The notes beneath the pieces are model-generated. The model searched no databases, was not told the origin of the DNA, and was given only the letters and a program-made list of their open reading frames with translations. 44,761 bases of DNA from the NCBI RefSeq assembly GCF_030849505.1, contig NZ_JAUJFI010000027.1:1-44761 (forward strand). The letters are read 5' to 3'. Below are positions 1 through 6,715 of this stretch, piece by piece. Each line of letters begins with the position of its first letter. Positions within the stretch are counted from its first letter, which is position 1. This DNA comes from Azospirillum isscasi. GTDB taxonomy: Bacteria; Pseudomonadota; Alphaproteobacteria; Azospirillales; Azospirillaceae. A program made the translations under genes and the position numbers.

Positions 1-89
1 AGAACGAGCTGTTCTTCCGTCCCAACACCATGATGCTCTTCGGCGACGCCAAGAAGGTCACCGAAGAGGTCGTGAAGTCGATGGAGTGA
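1..89 (+). CDS. pntB: NAD(P) transhydrogenase subunit beta, C-terminal end (partial)
   Basis: This is the last 28 codons of a gene that begins before the window. Reading from base 3, the peptide ends in NTMMLFGDAKKVTEEVVKSME followed by TGA at 87-89. The NTMMLFGDAK stretch is the conserved C-terminal end of the NADP(H)-binding domain III of PntB, which in the intact membrane enzyme couples proton entry to hydride transfer from NADH to NADP+. A strong terminator follows 30 bases later, so this is the last gene of its operon (normally pntAA-pntAB-pntB). The assignment rests on a short but distinctive tail. Confidence 0.85.
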   Translation, partial: NELFFRPNTMMLFGDAKKVTEEVVKSME

Positions 90-121
90 CCCGCGCCGTC
101 ACGGCCGTGGGGTAGGATGGA

Positions 122-156
122 CCCCCGGGGCAGGCTCGCCCCGGGGGTTCTTTTTT
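122..156 (+). terminator. Rho-independent terminator after pntB
   Basis: A perfect 10-bp GC stem, CCCCCGGGGC (122-131) with GCCCCGGGGG (138-147), encloses a 6-base loop and is followed by TTCTTTTTT. It has the full form of an intrinsic terminator and closes the pnt operon just before the DUF1330 gene. Confidence 0.9.
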
Positions 157-185
157 GCCCCGACAAGAAACGGAGAGAGGACGCC

Positions 186-473
186 ATGCCCGCCTACATC
201 ATCGCCGACGTGAACGTGACGAATCCCGAAGCCTATGAGAATTACAAGAAGCTGACGCCGAACGCGGTCGCCAGGAACGGCGGACGCTTCATCGCCCGCG
301 GCGGACAGGCGGAGGAACTGGAAGGCGGCTGGCAGCCCAACCGCGTGGTCATCCTGGAATTCCCGGATTACGCCGCCGCCAAGGCCTTCTACGACAGCCC
401 CGAGTACCGCGAAGCGCGCGAGGCGCGGAAGGGCGCCGCCGATTTCCGGATGATCGTGGTGGACGGCGCCTGA
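186..473 (+). CDS. DUF1330 family protein
   Basis: A 95-residue protein beginning MPAYIIADVNVTNPEAY, the usual opening of DUF1330 proteins, which adopt a small ferredoxin-like dimeric alpha/beta-barrel fold. Other family marks are the YENYKKLTPNAVARNGG stretch (about residues 19-35), NRVVILEFPD (about 54-63) and the AKAFYDSPEY segment (about 67-76). The biochemical function of the family is not established. The ATG at 186 was chosen over an earlier in-frame ATG at 117 because a GGAGAGAGG ribosome site lies just upstream and because the earlier start would run through the pntB terminator. It is a single-gene unit between two terminators. Confidence 0.88.
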   Translation: MPAYIIADVNVTNPEAYENYKKLTPNAVARNGGRFIARGGQAEELEGGWQPNRVVILEFPDYAAAKAFYDSPEYREAREARKGAADFRMIVVDGA

Positions 474-492
474 ACGCCAATCCTGAAAACGG

Positions 493-525
493 AAAAGCCG
501 TGCGGTGGCGCACGGCTTTTATTTT
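493..525. terminator. Bidirectional terminator between DUF1330 gene and panB
   Basis: The arms AAAAGCCGTGC (493-503) and GCACGGCTTTT (510-520) form an 11-bp stem with a 6-base loop. A T-rich tract follows on the plus strand (TTTTATTTT) and an A-run precedes it, which serves the minus strand, so it can end both the DUF1330 transcript and the converging panB transcript. Confidence 0.85.
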
Positions 526-542
526 GAGAGGATCGGTCCCCT

Positions 543-1367
543 TTACGCCTTCTTCACACCGAAGCAGTGTTCCGGACCGGGGAAGCTGCGGGCCTTCACC
601 TCGGCGGCGTAGGCCGCGGCGGCCTCGCCGATGGTGGCGCCGAGCTGGGCGTAGCGCTTCACGAACCTGGGCTGGAACTCGCCGAACAGGCCGAACATGT
701 CGTCGGACACCAGAACCTGCCCGTCGCAGGCGGGGGAGGCGCCGATGCCGATGGTGGGGACGGCCACGTCCTCGGTGATCTGGCGGGCGAGCGACTCCAT
801 CGTGCCCTCCACGACCAGGGAGAAGGCGCCGGCTTCGGCGATGGCGCGGGCGTCGGCGCGGATGCGCTCCGCCGCCTCCGGGTCGCGGCCAACCGCCTTG
901 TAGCCGCCCAGCGCGTTGACCGACTGCGGCAGCAGGCCGACATGGCCCATCACCGGCACGCCGCGCGTGGTCAGGTAGGCGACCGTCTCGGCCATCTCCA
1001 GCCCGCCTTCCAGCTTCACCGCCTGGGCGCCGCTCTCCGCCATGACGCGGGCGGCGTTGCGGAAGGCCACCTGCGGGCTTTCCTGATAGCTGCCGAAGGG
1101 AAGGTCCACCACCACGCAGGCGTGGCGCGAGCCGCGCACCACGGCGCCGCCGTGGGCGATCATCATGTCCAGCGTGACCGGAAGCGTGCTGTCGAAGCCG
1201 TAGACCACCATGCCCAGCGAGTCGCCGACCAGCAGCAGGTCCACATGCGGGTCCAGCAGCCGGGCGACCGGGGTGGTGTAGGCGGTCAGGCAGACGATCG
1301 GCTCGCCGCCCTTGCGTGCGCGCAGCGCCGGCACGGAGACGCGCGGAATGTCCTTGGATGCGCTCAT
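543..1367 (-). CDS. panB: 3-methyl-2-oxobutanoate hydroxymethyltransferase
   Basis: PanB makes ketopantoate from 2-oxoisovalerate and 5,10-methylenetetrahydrofolate, the first committed step of pantothenate and coenzyme A synthesis, in the cytoplasm. The 274-residue product matches the family length. It shows the [10 protein letters not shown] motif (residues 45-54, with metal-binding Asp49), the second metal ligand in [10 protein letters not shown] (Asp88), the VKLEGG substrate segment (117-122), GHVGLLPQ (141-148) and the catalytic-type Glu187 in VVEGT. Its substrate, 2-oxoisovalerate, is the product of the ilv pathway encoded further along this window. It is a single minus-strand gene that converges on the DUF1330 gene. 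Confidence 0.97.
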   Translation of the reverse strand: MSASKDIPRVSVPALRARKGGEPIVCLTAYTTPVARLLDPHVDLLLVGDSLGMVVYGFDSTLPVTLDMMIAHGGAVVRGSRHACVVVDLPFGSYQESPQVAFRNAARVMAESGAQAVKLEGGLEMAETVAYLTTRGVPVMGHVGLLPQSVNALGGYKAVGRDPEAAERIRADARAIAEAGAFSLVVEGTMESLARQITEDVAVPTIGIGASPACDGQVLVSDDMFGLFGEFQPRFVKRYAQLGATIGEAAAAYAAEVKARSFPGPEHCFGVKKA

Positions 1368-1574
1368 TGGCGACCCTCCCCTTGATCTTTTTTACAGGGA
1401 TCTTTTTTCAGGCATTCTTTGTGCGGTGAAGCATACCGCAGATGCACCAAAACCGCCCACGCGCAGACGCGGGGCGGCAGGTGCAGGACACAAGAGGGGC
1501 AAGCGCGCGAACGCGCATGGATGCCCGGCGCACCGAGGCGCGCCTGTCAATCCGGCGCGAAACGCGCCCGGAAA

Positions 1575-1778
1575 TTAATAGCCCTCGCGCTCCATACGCT
1601 TGCGGAGCAGCTTGCGGGTGCGACGCACCGCCTCAGCCTTCTCACGCGCGCGCTTCTCCGAGGGCTTCTCGTAGTTCCGGCGCAGCTTCATTTCCCGGAA
1701 AATGCCCTCGCGCTGCATCTTCTTCTTCAGCGCGCGGAGGGCCTGATCGACGTTGTTGTCTCGGACCAGAACTTGCAC
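1575..1778 (-). CDS. rpsU: 30S ribosomal protein S21
   Basis: A small, very basic protein of 67 residues if the GTG at 1778 is the start ([20 protein letters not shown] and onward). The core [17 protein letters not shown] followed by [18 protein letters not shown] is diagnostic of bacterial S21, which helps the 30S subunit recognise mRNA. Alphaproteobacterial S21 proteins usually begin [10 protein letters not shown], which favours this GTG. An alternative GTG four codons upstream (1790) sits too close to the AAAGGG ribosome site. The gene is divergent from def. Start-codon choice is the main uncertainty; the identity is not. Confidence 0.93.
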   Translation of the reverse strand: MQVLVRDNNVDQALRALKKKMQREGIFREMKLRRNYEKPSEKRAREKAEAVRRTRKLLRKRMEREGY

Positions 1779-1876
1779 GTTAACCGTCACCCTTTCAAGT
1801 GAGCCGAGTTGCTGTGAAGCAACAAACAGGCATGCAATAGGCATGCGCTTTCGGGCGCACCCCTTGTGTGGACCTT

Positions 1877-1905
1877 TATGTAGCACGGACGAGGCCGTCT
1901 GTGAA
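1877..1905 (-). promoter_or_regulatory. Putative sigma-70 promoter of rpsU
   Basis: Read on the minus strand: TTCACA (1905-1900), a 17-base spacer, then TACATA (1882-1877), followed by AAAG. The -35 element matches five of six consensus bases and the -10 matches three. It lies about 100 bases upstream of the rpsU start. The predicted leader contains a small hairpin made of two GCATGC copies (1830-1835 and 1841-1846). Confidence 0.45.
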
Positions 1906-1993
1906 GCGGAGTCTTTCCATCATGAAAAGCCCGAAGCGGGAAGGCGTGGGCGAAACGGTTGCCCGGCGGGCCGCGGCTCCCAGATAATAGGGC

Positions 1994-2551
1994 ATGGCCT
2001 TGTTGAAAATCGCCCGCATGGGGCATCCGGTGCTGCGCAAGGTCGCGGCCCCCGTGCCCGACCCCACCGCCCCGGACATCCGGCGGCTGGCCGCCGACAT
2101 GATCGACACCATGCTGGACGCGCCCGGAGTCGGGCTGGCGGCCCCGCAGGTCCACGAATCGCTGCGGATGATCGTGTTCCGCGTGCCCGGCGAGCGGTCC
2201 GGCAGCGAATCGGTGGAACCCACGGTGCTCGTCAACCCGGTCATCGAACCGTTGGGCGACGCCGTGCTGCCGGGGCTGGAGGGTTGCCTGTCGATTCCCG
2301 ACCTGCGCGGCATCGTTCCGCGATTCGCGCGAATCCGCTACCGCGGCGTCGGGCTGGACGGCGAACCCATCGAGCGGGAGGCGTCGGGATTCCACGCCCG
2401 CGTGATCCAGCACGAGTGCGATCACCTGGACGGCGTGCTTTACATCGACCGGATGACCGATCTGCGCTATCTGGCGTTCACCGACGAAGCGCATCATGTG
2501 GCCGAGGCGCTGGTCAGGCTGGATTCGGGCCGGGAAGAGGGGAGAGACTGA
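1994..2551 (+). CDS. def: Peptide deformylase
   Basis: The enzyme removes the formyl group from the N-terminal methionine of new proteins at the ribosome exit. All three signature motifs are present: GVGLAAPQ (45-52), EGCLSIP (96-102, metal ligand Cys98) and QHECDHLDG (139-147, metal ligands His140 and His144, catalytic Glu141). At 185 residues it has the usual length plus a short C-terminal extension. The partner fmt gene, often adjacent, is not here. The next gene, a COQ9 homologue, starts one base after the def stop codon, so the two are co-transcribed. Confidence 0.97.
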   Translation: MALLKIARMGHPVLRKVAAPVPDPTAPDIRRLAADMIDTMLDAPGVGLAAPQVHESLRMIVFRVPGERSGSESVEPTVLVNPVIEPLGDAVLPGLEGCLSIPDLRGIVPRFARIRYRGVGLDGEPIEREASGFHARVIQHECDHLDGVLYIDRMTDLRYLAFTDEAHHVAEALVRLDSGREEGRD

Positions 2552-2552
2552 C

Positions 2553-3260
2553 ATGGATGCTGCCCTGGACATGGACGTGGTGCGGGACGACATCCTGCTG
2601 TCCACGCTGCCCAACATCGTGTTCGACGGCTGGAGCCTCCAGGCTCTGCGGGACGGCGCGCAGATGACCGGCTATGACGCCGCGACCATGCACCGCGCCT
2701 TTCCCGGCGGCGTGCCGGAACTGGTGGAGCATTTCGGCGCCTGGACCGACCGCCGCATGCTGGCCGAACTGGACAAGCATCCCCTGGACGAGATGAAGGT
2801 GCGCGAGAAGATCGCGCTGGCCATCCGCAGCCATTTCGAGGTGCTGGAGCCACATATGGAGGCCAAGCGCCGGCTGCTCGCCCATCTCGCCATGCCGCAG
2901 AATCTCGGCATGGGGCTGAGCATGCTGTACCGCACGGTGGACGCCATGTGGTTCGCGGCGGGCGACACCGCCACCGACTTCAACCACTACACCAAGCGGG
3001 CCACGCTGGCGGCGGTTCTCAGCTCCGCCACCTTCTACTGGCTCGACGACCGGTCGGAAGGCCATGCGGAAACCTGGGCCTTCGTGGACCGCCGCCTGAA
3101 CGACGTGATGAGCATGGGCAAGGCGATGTCCGCCATGGGGCGCGCCGGGCGCCTGCTGAGCCACCTGCCCAGCCCCGCGCGCTTCGCCCGCCAGATCCGC
3201 CAGCGCGCCGGCAGCGCGCCGGCGGAGAACGCCTCCACCCATATGGCGGAGAATATTTGA
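2553..3260 (+). CDS. COQ9 family protein (ubiquinone synthesis accessory factor)
   Basis: A 235-residue protein matching the COQ9 family: a TetR-like helical N-terminal half (about 10-75, with NIVFDGWS and the FPGGVPELVEHF segment) and the COQ9 C-terminal domain, marked by MLYRTVDAMWFAAGDTATDFNHYTKRATLAAVLSS read in two parts around residues 130-165. In mitochondria COQ9 binds lipid and presents ubiquinone intermediates to COQ7. A comparable role in alphaproteobacteria is inferred. The ATG at 2553 follows the def stop almost directly, with GGGAGAGAC as ribosome site. The stop codon lies inside a 16-bp palindrome. Confidence 0.9.
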   Translation: MDAALDMDVVRDDILLSTLPNIVFDGWSLQALRDGAQMTGYDAATMHRAFPGGVPELVEHFGAWTDRRMLAELDKHPLDEMKVREKIALAIRSHFEVLEPHMEAKRRLLAHLAMPQNLGMGLSMLYRTVDAMWFAAGDTATDFNHYTKRATLAAVLSSATFYWLDDRSEGHAETWAFVDRRLNDVMSMGKAMSAMGRAGRLLSHLPSPARFARQIRQRAGSAPAENASTHMAENI

Positions 3261-3293
3261 GTCTAAAGCGAACGGACGTTCGCTTTAGACTCA
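3258..3293. repeat. Palindrome overlapping the COQ9-gene stop codon (TCTAAAGCGAAC family)
   Basis: The arms TGAGTCTAAAGCGAAC (3258-3273) and GTTCGCTTTAGACTCA (3278-3293) pair perfectly over 16 bp around the loop GGAC. The TGA stop of the COQ9 gene is the first three bases of the left arm. The same core occurs at 24334-24361 at the end of ilvH. A partial extra copy, CCGCTTTAG, follows at 3297 and reaches the end of the convergent TfoX-like gene. It probably works as a shared transcript end for both genes. Confidence 0.9.
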
Positions 3294-3300
3294 TTCCGCT

Positions 3301-3669
3301 TTAGGTTTTCGCCTTCCTGCGGACCGGCTTCCTGGCGGCGGCGACGCGGATCGCCGCCGCCAGGGCCGGGCGCGCCCAGAGCATCAGCTCGTCCGGGTCG
3401 TCCAGCGCCGAGTCGGGTGGCGGGAAGTAGGGCATGACCGTCGGCTTGTCGTCGAGGGGCTTGAAGGGGCGCAGGCCCAGCGCCTCGTAATCGGGTCGGT
3501 TGCCATCGTCCGTCCTGAAATACAGGACGTCGTGGGCGACGAGCGCGAAGACGATGCCGTCGCAATACAGGGCGTAGCCGCCGAACATGCGGCGTGCCGA
3601 CACGATGCCCAGCGGGGCCAGCGACTCGCACAGGAAACGGACGAGTTCGCTGACCGGCGCCAGGGCCAT
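3301..3669 (-). CDS. TfoX/Sxy N-terminal domain protein
   Basis: A 122-residue protein that is essentially only a TfoX N-terminal domain. The family mark is RRMFGGYALYCDGIVFALV (about residues 26-44), followed by LYFRTD and the Y-F/P-P-P segment typical of the domain. Full-length TfoX/Sxy regulates competence in gammaproteobacteria. Stand-alone N-terminal domains are common in alphaproteobacteria and have no settled function, so competence should not be assumed. The tail is rich in Arg and Lys. The gene starts five bases after sspB ends and is surely co-transcribed with it. Confidence 0.88.
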   Translation of the reverse strand: MALAPVSELVRFLCESLAPLGIVSARRMFGGYALYCDGIVFALVAHDVLYFRTDDGNRPDYEALGLRPFKPLDDKPTVMPYFPPPDSALDDPDELMLWARPALAAAIRVAAARKPVRRKAKT

Positions 3670-3674
3670 GGGGC

Positions 3675-4229
3675 TTATTTCTTGCGGAAGGCGTCGAGCG
3701 CCACGACCTCGCCGCGCTTCGGCTCTTCGCCGGATCGGTCCGGATCGGCCTTGGCCGAATCGGATTTCGCGAGCTTCGCGACCGCCGGCTTCGCCCCGTC
3801 CTTGCCGTCCGCAGCCTTCTTCTCCGGCGCGTCGCGCGCCGGTATGGTGGCGACCTCCGCCGATTCGGCGGGCTCCACGGGCTGGAACTGGAGGGCGAAA
3901 TTCTCCGACGGATCGGCGAAGGTGGTGATGGCGGCGTAGGGGATAACCAGCCGCTCATGCACGTTGTTGAAGCTCAGCGTCACCTCGAAATGGTCGTCCA
4001 GCGCTTCCAGCCCATAGAACTGGTACTGGATGACGATGGTCATTTCGTTGGGATACTGCGACGCCAGATATTCCGGAATGTCGACGCCCGGGTAACCCGT
4101 CCGGAAGGTCAGGTAGAAATGATGATCGCCGGGGAGCCCACGGTCCGTCACCTGACGGAGCGCGTCACGGACGACGCCACGCAAGGCGGCCTCGACCATG
4201 CGGTCATAACGCAACTGCTCTCTCGGCAT
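3675..4229 (-). CDS. sspB: SspB-type ClpXP adaptor
   Basis: SspB binds the tmRNA-encoded peptide tag and hands tagged proteins to ClpXP. The 184-residue product has the alphaproteobacterial SspB fold in residues about 5-130: LRYDRMVEAALRGVVRDAL at the start, HHFYLTFRTGYPGVDIPEYL with YPNEMTIVIQYQF, and the FNNVHERLVIPYAAITTFADPS segment leading to FALQF. A charged, Ala/Lys-rich flexible linker follows (about 130-170). The last residues, GEVVALDAFRKK, form the hydrophobic tail that docks on ClpX in this family. The gene directly follows a two-piece tmRNA gene on the same strand, which fits its job very well. Confidence 0.93.
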   Translation of the reverse strand: MPREQLRYDRMVEAALRGVVRDALRQVTDRGLPGDHHFYLTFRTGYPGVDIPEYLASQYPNEMTIVIQYQFYGLEALDDHFEVTLSFNNVHERLVIPYAAITTFADPSENFALQFQPVEPAESAEVATIPARDAPEKKAADGKDGAKPAVAKLAKSDSAKADPDRSGEEPKRGEVVALDAFRKK

Positions 4230-4263
4230 TCTTGGGCGGGTCCTTAACGCCAGACGGGTAAGT

Positions 4264-4291
4264 GTGGGCCTTCTGTTGCTAGGCGGCCCAC
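4264..4291 (-). other. Hairpin between tmRNA gene and sspB
   Basis: On the minus strand GTGGGCC (4291-4285) pairs with GGCCCAC (4270-4264) around a 14-base loop. No T-run follows, so it is a poor intrinsic terminator. It may mark the 3' processing region of the tmRNA precursor or allow partial read-through into sspB. Confidence 0.4.
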
Positions 4292-4345
4292 GGCCCCACC
4301 CTCAGGTGCTACCCATCGGGGATTGATTTCGGTCAGTTACCGCGG

Positions 4346-4384
4346 TTAGGCGGCAACGGCGACCGGAGCAACGTTGTCGTTGGC
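4346..4384 (-). other. tmRNA tag reading frame
   Basis: Twelve codons plus TAA encode ANDNVAPVAVAA. The bases just before the resume codon GCC read ATAGTT, similar to the conserved determinant upstream of the resume codon in other tmRNAs. By family knowledge an extra Ala from the charged tmRNA precedes the encoded peptide. The terminal Ala-Ala is the ClpX-recognised end and AANDN is the SspB-contacted start in Caulobacter-type tags. Confidence 0.9.
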
Positions 4385-4469
4385 AACTATTGCAATGGCC
4401 CGATAACGGCGGAACCATGCCGAGCGAAGACCATGCCTTTACCACGCGTGTCGATCCTATTTCGCCCCC

Positions 4470-4516
4470 AACGAACCCGCTCCCAACGGCAACGCCCGAG
4501 AGACCGGTGGTTTGTT
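4470..4516 (-). other. tmRNA intervening segment (removed on maturation)
   Basis: These 47 bases join the CCA end of the acceptor piece to the GGGGGCG start of the coding piece. The ends can pair (AACAAACC with GGTTCGTT, one mismatch), which would extend the acceptor stem into one long hairpin in the precursor. That is the structure expected for processing at both mature ends. Confidence 0.75.
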
Positions 4517-4604
4517 TGGTGGAGGCGCCGGGTACCGCCCCCGGGTCCACAACGCTTATTCCGCAAGGCGTTTATCGCCATAGTCGGCGGCTGCCGACGC
4601 TCCC

Positions 4605-4633
4605 AATATAAGCCGTTCGTCCGAAGATGGAAA
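4605..4633 (-). promoter_or_regulatory. Putative sigma-70 promoter of the tmRNA gene
   Basis: On the minus strand TTTCCA (4633-4628), a 17-base spacer and TATATT (4610-4605) precede GGGAGCG, where transcription would begin at about 4599. Four of six consensus bases match at each element, with ideal spacing. Confidence 0.6.
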
Positions 4634-4781
4634 GGGGGTGGCCGCGGAATCTGTCGAACGGGCGCCGCGCCGCATCCCGGCACCCGTTTTGGGCTCCGGC
4701 TTTCAGGGTGACGGGACTTTCGCGGGGACGTAGAGTGCCGGTCCCCCCAAGCCGCCATCACACCCCGCAGGAGCAACCGCC

Positions 4782-6692
4782 ATGACGCCGCCCCCGGTGA
4801 CGCCACACGAGGCCGACGGCCTTCACCGCCAAGGTCTCGTCGCCGCGCAGGCCGGGCGGTTCGACGAGGCGCTGGACCTGATCGGACGGGCCATCGCCGC
4901 CTATCCCACGGTCCCCGTCTGGTGGGCCAATTACGGGCTGGTGATGGAAAGCCTGGGCGACGTCGCCGGGGCGGCCAACGCCTATGCCGGGGCGCTGAAC
5001 CTCGACCCGTCGCTGGACATGGCGATGGACGGGCTGCTCACCATGGCGGAGGCGGTGCGCCGGGCCGGCGATTCCGCCCGTGCGGAGGCCTTTTTCCGCC
5101 GCGCCATCGCGCTGAACCCCAAGACGCTGGCCGCCGTCGCCAATCTGGGCGTGCTGCTGCGCGCCCAGGCCCGGCGGGCAGAGGCGGTGGTGCTGTACCG
5201 GCGCGCCGGACGGCTCGACCCGGCCAACTGGGTGCACCCTTACAACCTCGGCAACGCGCTGGCCGAGATGAACCGGCTGAGCGAGGCCGACGACGCCTAC
5301 AAAGCCGCCCTCGCGCTTGCGCCGGGCCGCGCGGAGGTGCGGGCCAACCGCGCCACGCGCGTGCTCGCCATGCAGGGCCGGGCGGAGGAGGCCCTGGCGG
5401 AGATCGGGGATGTGGCGGCGCAGCACCCGACCGTCGATTCGCTGCACGCCTCGCGCCTCTATCTGATGCAGTTCGCGCCGGGGCTGGCCATGCCGGCCGT
5501 CGCCCAGGCGCACGCCGACTGGGGCGTCCGCCACCCGGACCGCCCGGCGCCCGCGGTGGCCGCTCCGGCGCCGAAGATGCGCATCGGCTATGTCTCGCCG
5601 GACTTCCGCGCGCATCCCGTGGGCTTCTTCCTGGAGCCGGTGCTGGCGAACCACGACCGCGCCGCCTTCGAGACCGTGTGCTACGCCAACACCGCCAACC
5701 CCGATTGGAAGACGGAGCGGCTGATGGCCCACGCCGACCATTGGGTCTGGACCACGGGCATGGACGACGAGGCGCTGGCCCAGCGCATCCAGGCGGACGG
5801 CATCCACATCCTGGTCGATCTGGCGGGGCACACCTTCGGCAACCGCCTGCCGGTCTTCGCGCGGCGGGCGGCGCCGGTGCAGGCGACCTGGGCGGGCTAT
5901 GTCGGCACCACCGGCCTGCCGGCCATGGACTATCTCATCTCCGACGCGCGGCAGAGCCCGGCGGGAGCGGACGGCTGGTGCATCGAAGGCATCGTGCGCA
6001 TGCCCGACGCCTATGTCCCCTGGGCACCGCCCGAGGACGCACCGCCGGTGGCGCCCCTGCCGCTGGCCGCGCGCGGTCACGCCACCTTCGGCTCCTTCAA
6101 CGCGCTTCCCAAGCTGAACGCGGAGGTCGCGGCGCTGTGGGCGCGCGTGCTGGGGGCCGTGCCCGGCTCCCGTCTGGTGCTGCGCACGCCGGGCTTCGAC
6201 GACGCGGGCACCGCCGACCGCACCTTGGCCCTGTTCGAACGGGCCGGGCTCGACCCGGCGCGGGTGGACCTGCGGGGCGGGGCGCCGCACCGGGACTTCC
6301 TGGCCGGTTACGGCGCGGTGGACGTGGCGCTGGACCCCTTCCCCTATTCCGGCGGCCTGACGACGCTGGAGGCGCTGTGGATGGGCGTGCCGGTGGTGAC
6401 TCTGGGCGGCGACCGCTTCTGCGCCCGCCATTCGGTGACGCATCTCGCCTCGGCGGGCCTGTCCGATCTGGTGGCGGACGGGCCGGACGCTTACGTCGCC
6501 AAGGCGGCGGCCCTGGTGGCCGACCCGGCGGGGCTGGCGGCTCTGCGCGGCGGCCTGCGGGACCGGCTGGCGGCGTCCCCGGCGCTGAACGGCGTGCGCT
6601 TCACCCGCGCTCTGGAGGCGGCCTTCGGGGTGATGTGGCAGCGCTTCCAGGCCGGGCAGGGGCGGGCGAGCTTCTCCCTGAGTTTCGACTGA
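4782..6692 (+). CDS. TPR protein with GT41 (SPINDLY/OGT-like) glycosyltransferase domain
   Basis: A 636-residue protein with two parts. Residues about 10-230 are tetratricopeptide repeats (for example AGRFDEALDLIGRAIAAYP and AGALNLDPS). Residues about 262-630 form the O-GlcNAc-transferase-like catalytic region of family GT41: MRIGYVSPDFRAHPVGFFLEP, DLAGHTFGNRLPVFARRAAPVQ, the GYVGTTGLPAMDYLISD segment, FGSFNALPKLN, and the donor-site region LDPFPYSGGLTTLEALWMGVPVVTL. Enzymes of this family move a sugar from a nucleotide to Ser/Thr of proteins. In bacteria some modify flagellin or surface proteins. No flagellar or glycan gene lies nearby, so the target is unknown. It is a single gene, transcribed away from the tmRNA gene. 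Confidence 0.9.
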   Translation: MTPPPVTPHEADGLHRQGLVAAQAGRFDEALDLIGRAIAAYPTVPVWWANYGLVMESLGDVAGAANAYAGALNLDPSLDMAMDGLLTMAEAVRRAGDSARAEAFFRRAIALNPKTLAAVANLGVLLRAQARRAEAVVLYRRAGRLDPANWVHPYNLGNALAEMNRLSEADDAYKAALALAPGRAEVRANRATRVLAMQGRAEEALAEIGDVAAQHPTVDSLHASRLYLMQFAPGLAMPAVAQAHADWGVRHPDRPAPAVAAPAPKMRIGYVSPDFRAHPVGFFLEPVLANHDRAAFETVCYANTANPDWKTERLMAHADHWVWTTGMDDEALAQRIQADGIHILVDLAGHTFGNRLPVFARRAAPVQATWAGYVGTTGLPAMDYLISDARQSPAGADGWCIEGIVRMPDAYVPWAPPEDAPPVAPLPLAARGHATFGSFNALPKLNAEVAALWARVLGAVPGSRLVLRTPGFDDAGTADRTLALFERAGLDPARVDLRGGAPHRDFLAGYGAVDVALDPFPYSGGLTTLEALWMGVPVVTLGGDRFCARHSVTHLASAGLSDLVADGPDAYVAKAAALVADPAGLAALRGGLRDRLAASPALNGVRFTRALEAAFGVMWQRFQAGQGRASFSLSFD

Positions 6693-6715
6693 ACCTGGGT
6701 TCCGACCGAAGAGGA

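Larger units (their letters stand above)
4292..4599 (-). ncRNA. ssrA: Circularly permuted two-piece tmRNA
   Basis: tmRNA rescues stalled ribosomes and adds a degradation tag. On the minus strand the 3' half of the tRNA-like domain comes first. It includes GGACCCGGGGGCGGTACCC and ends in CGCCTCCACCA, with CCA at 4519-4517. A 47-base intervening segment follows (4516-4470). The normal 5' end, GGGGGCGAAATAGGATCGAC, then begins at 4469. GGGGGCG pairs with CGCCTCC to give a 7-bp acceptor stem with one G-U pair. Downstream the tag frame GCC AAC GAC AAC and so on encodes ANDNVAPVAVAA and ends in TAA (4384-4346). This order, acceptor piece then coding piece, is the permuted arrangement of alphaproteobacteria. 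The exact mature ends (about 4599 and about 4292) are estimates. It fills most of the 552-base gap between sspB and the TPR gene. Confidence 0.93.

Noticed and set aside
1385..1412. Two copies of GATCTTTTTT upstream of panB as a regulatory repeat
   Set aside because: The copies are short and AT-rich, with no partner elsewhere in the window; they may be part of the panB promoter region but nothing supports a specific role.
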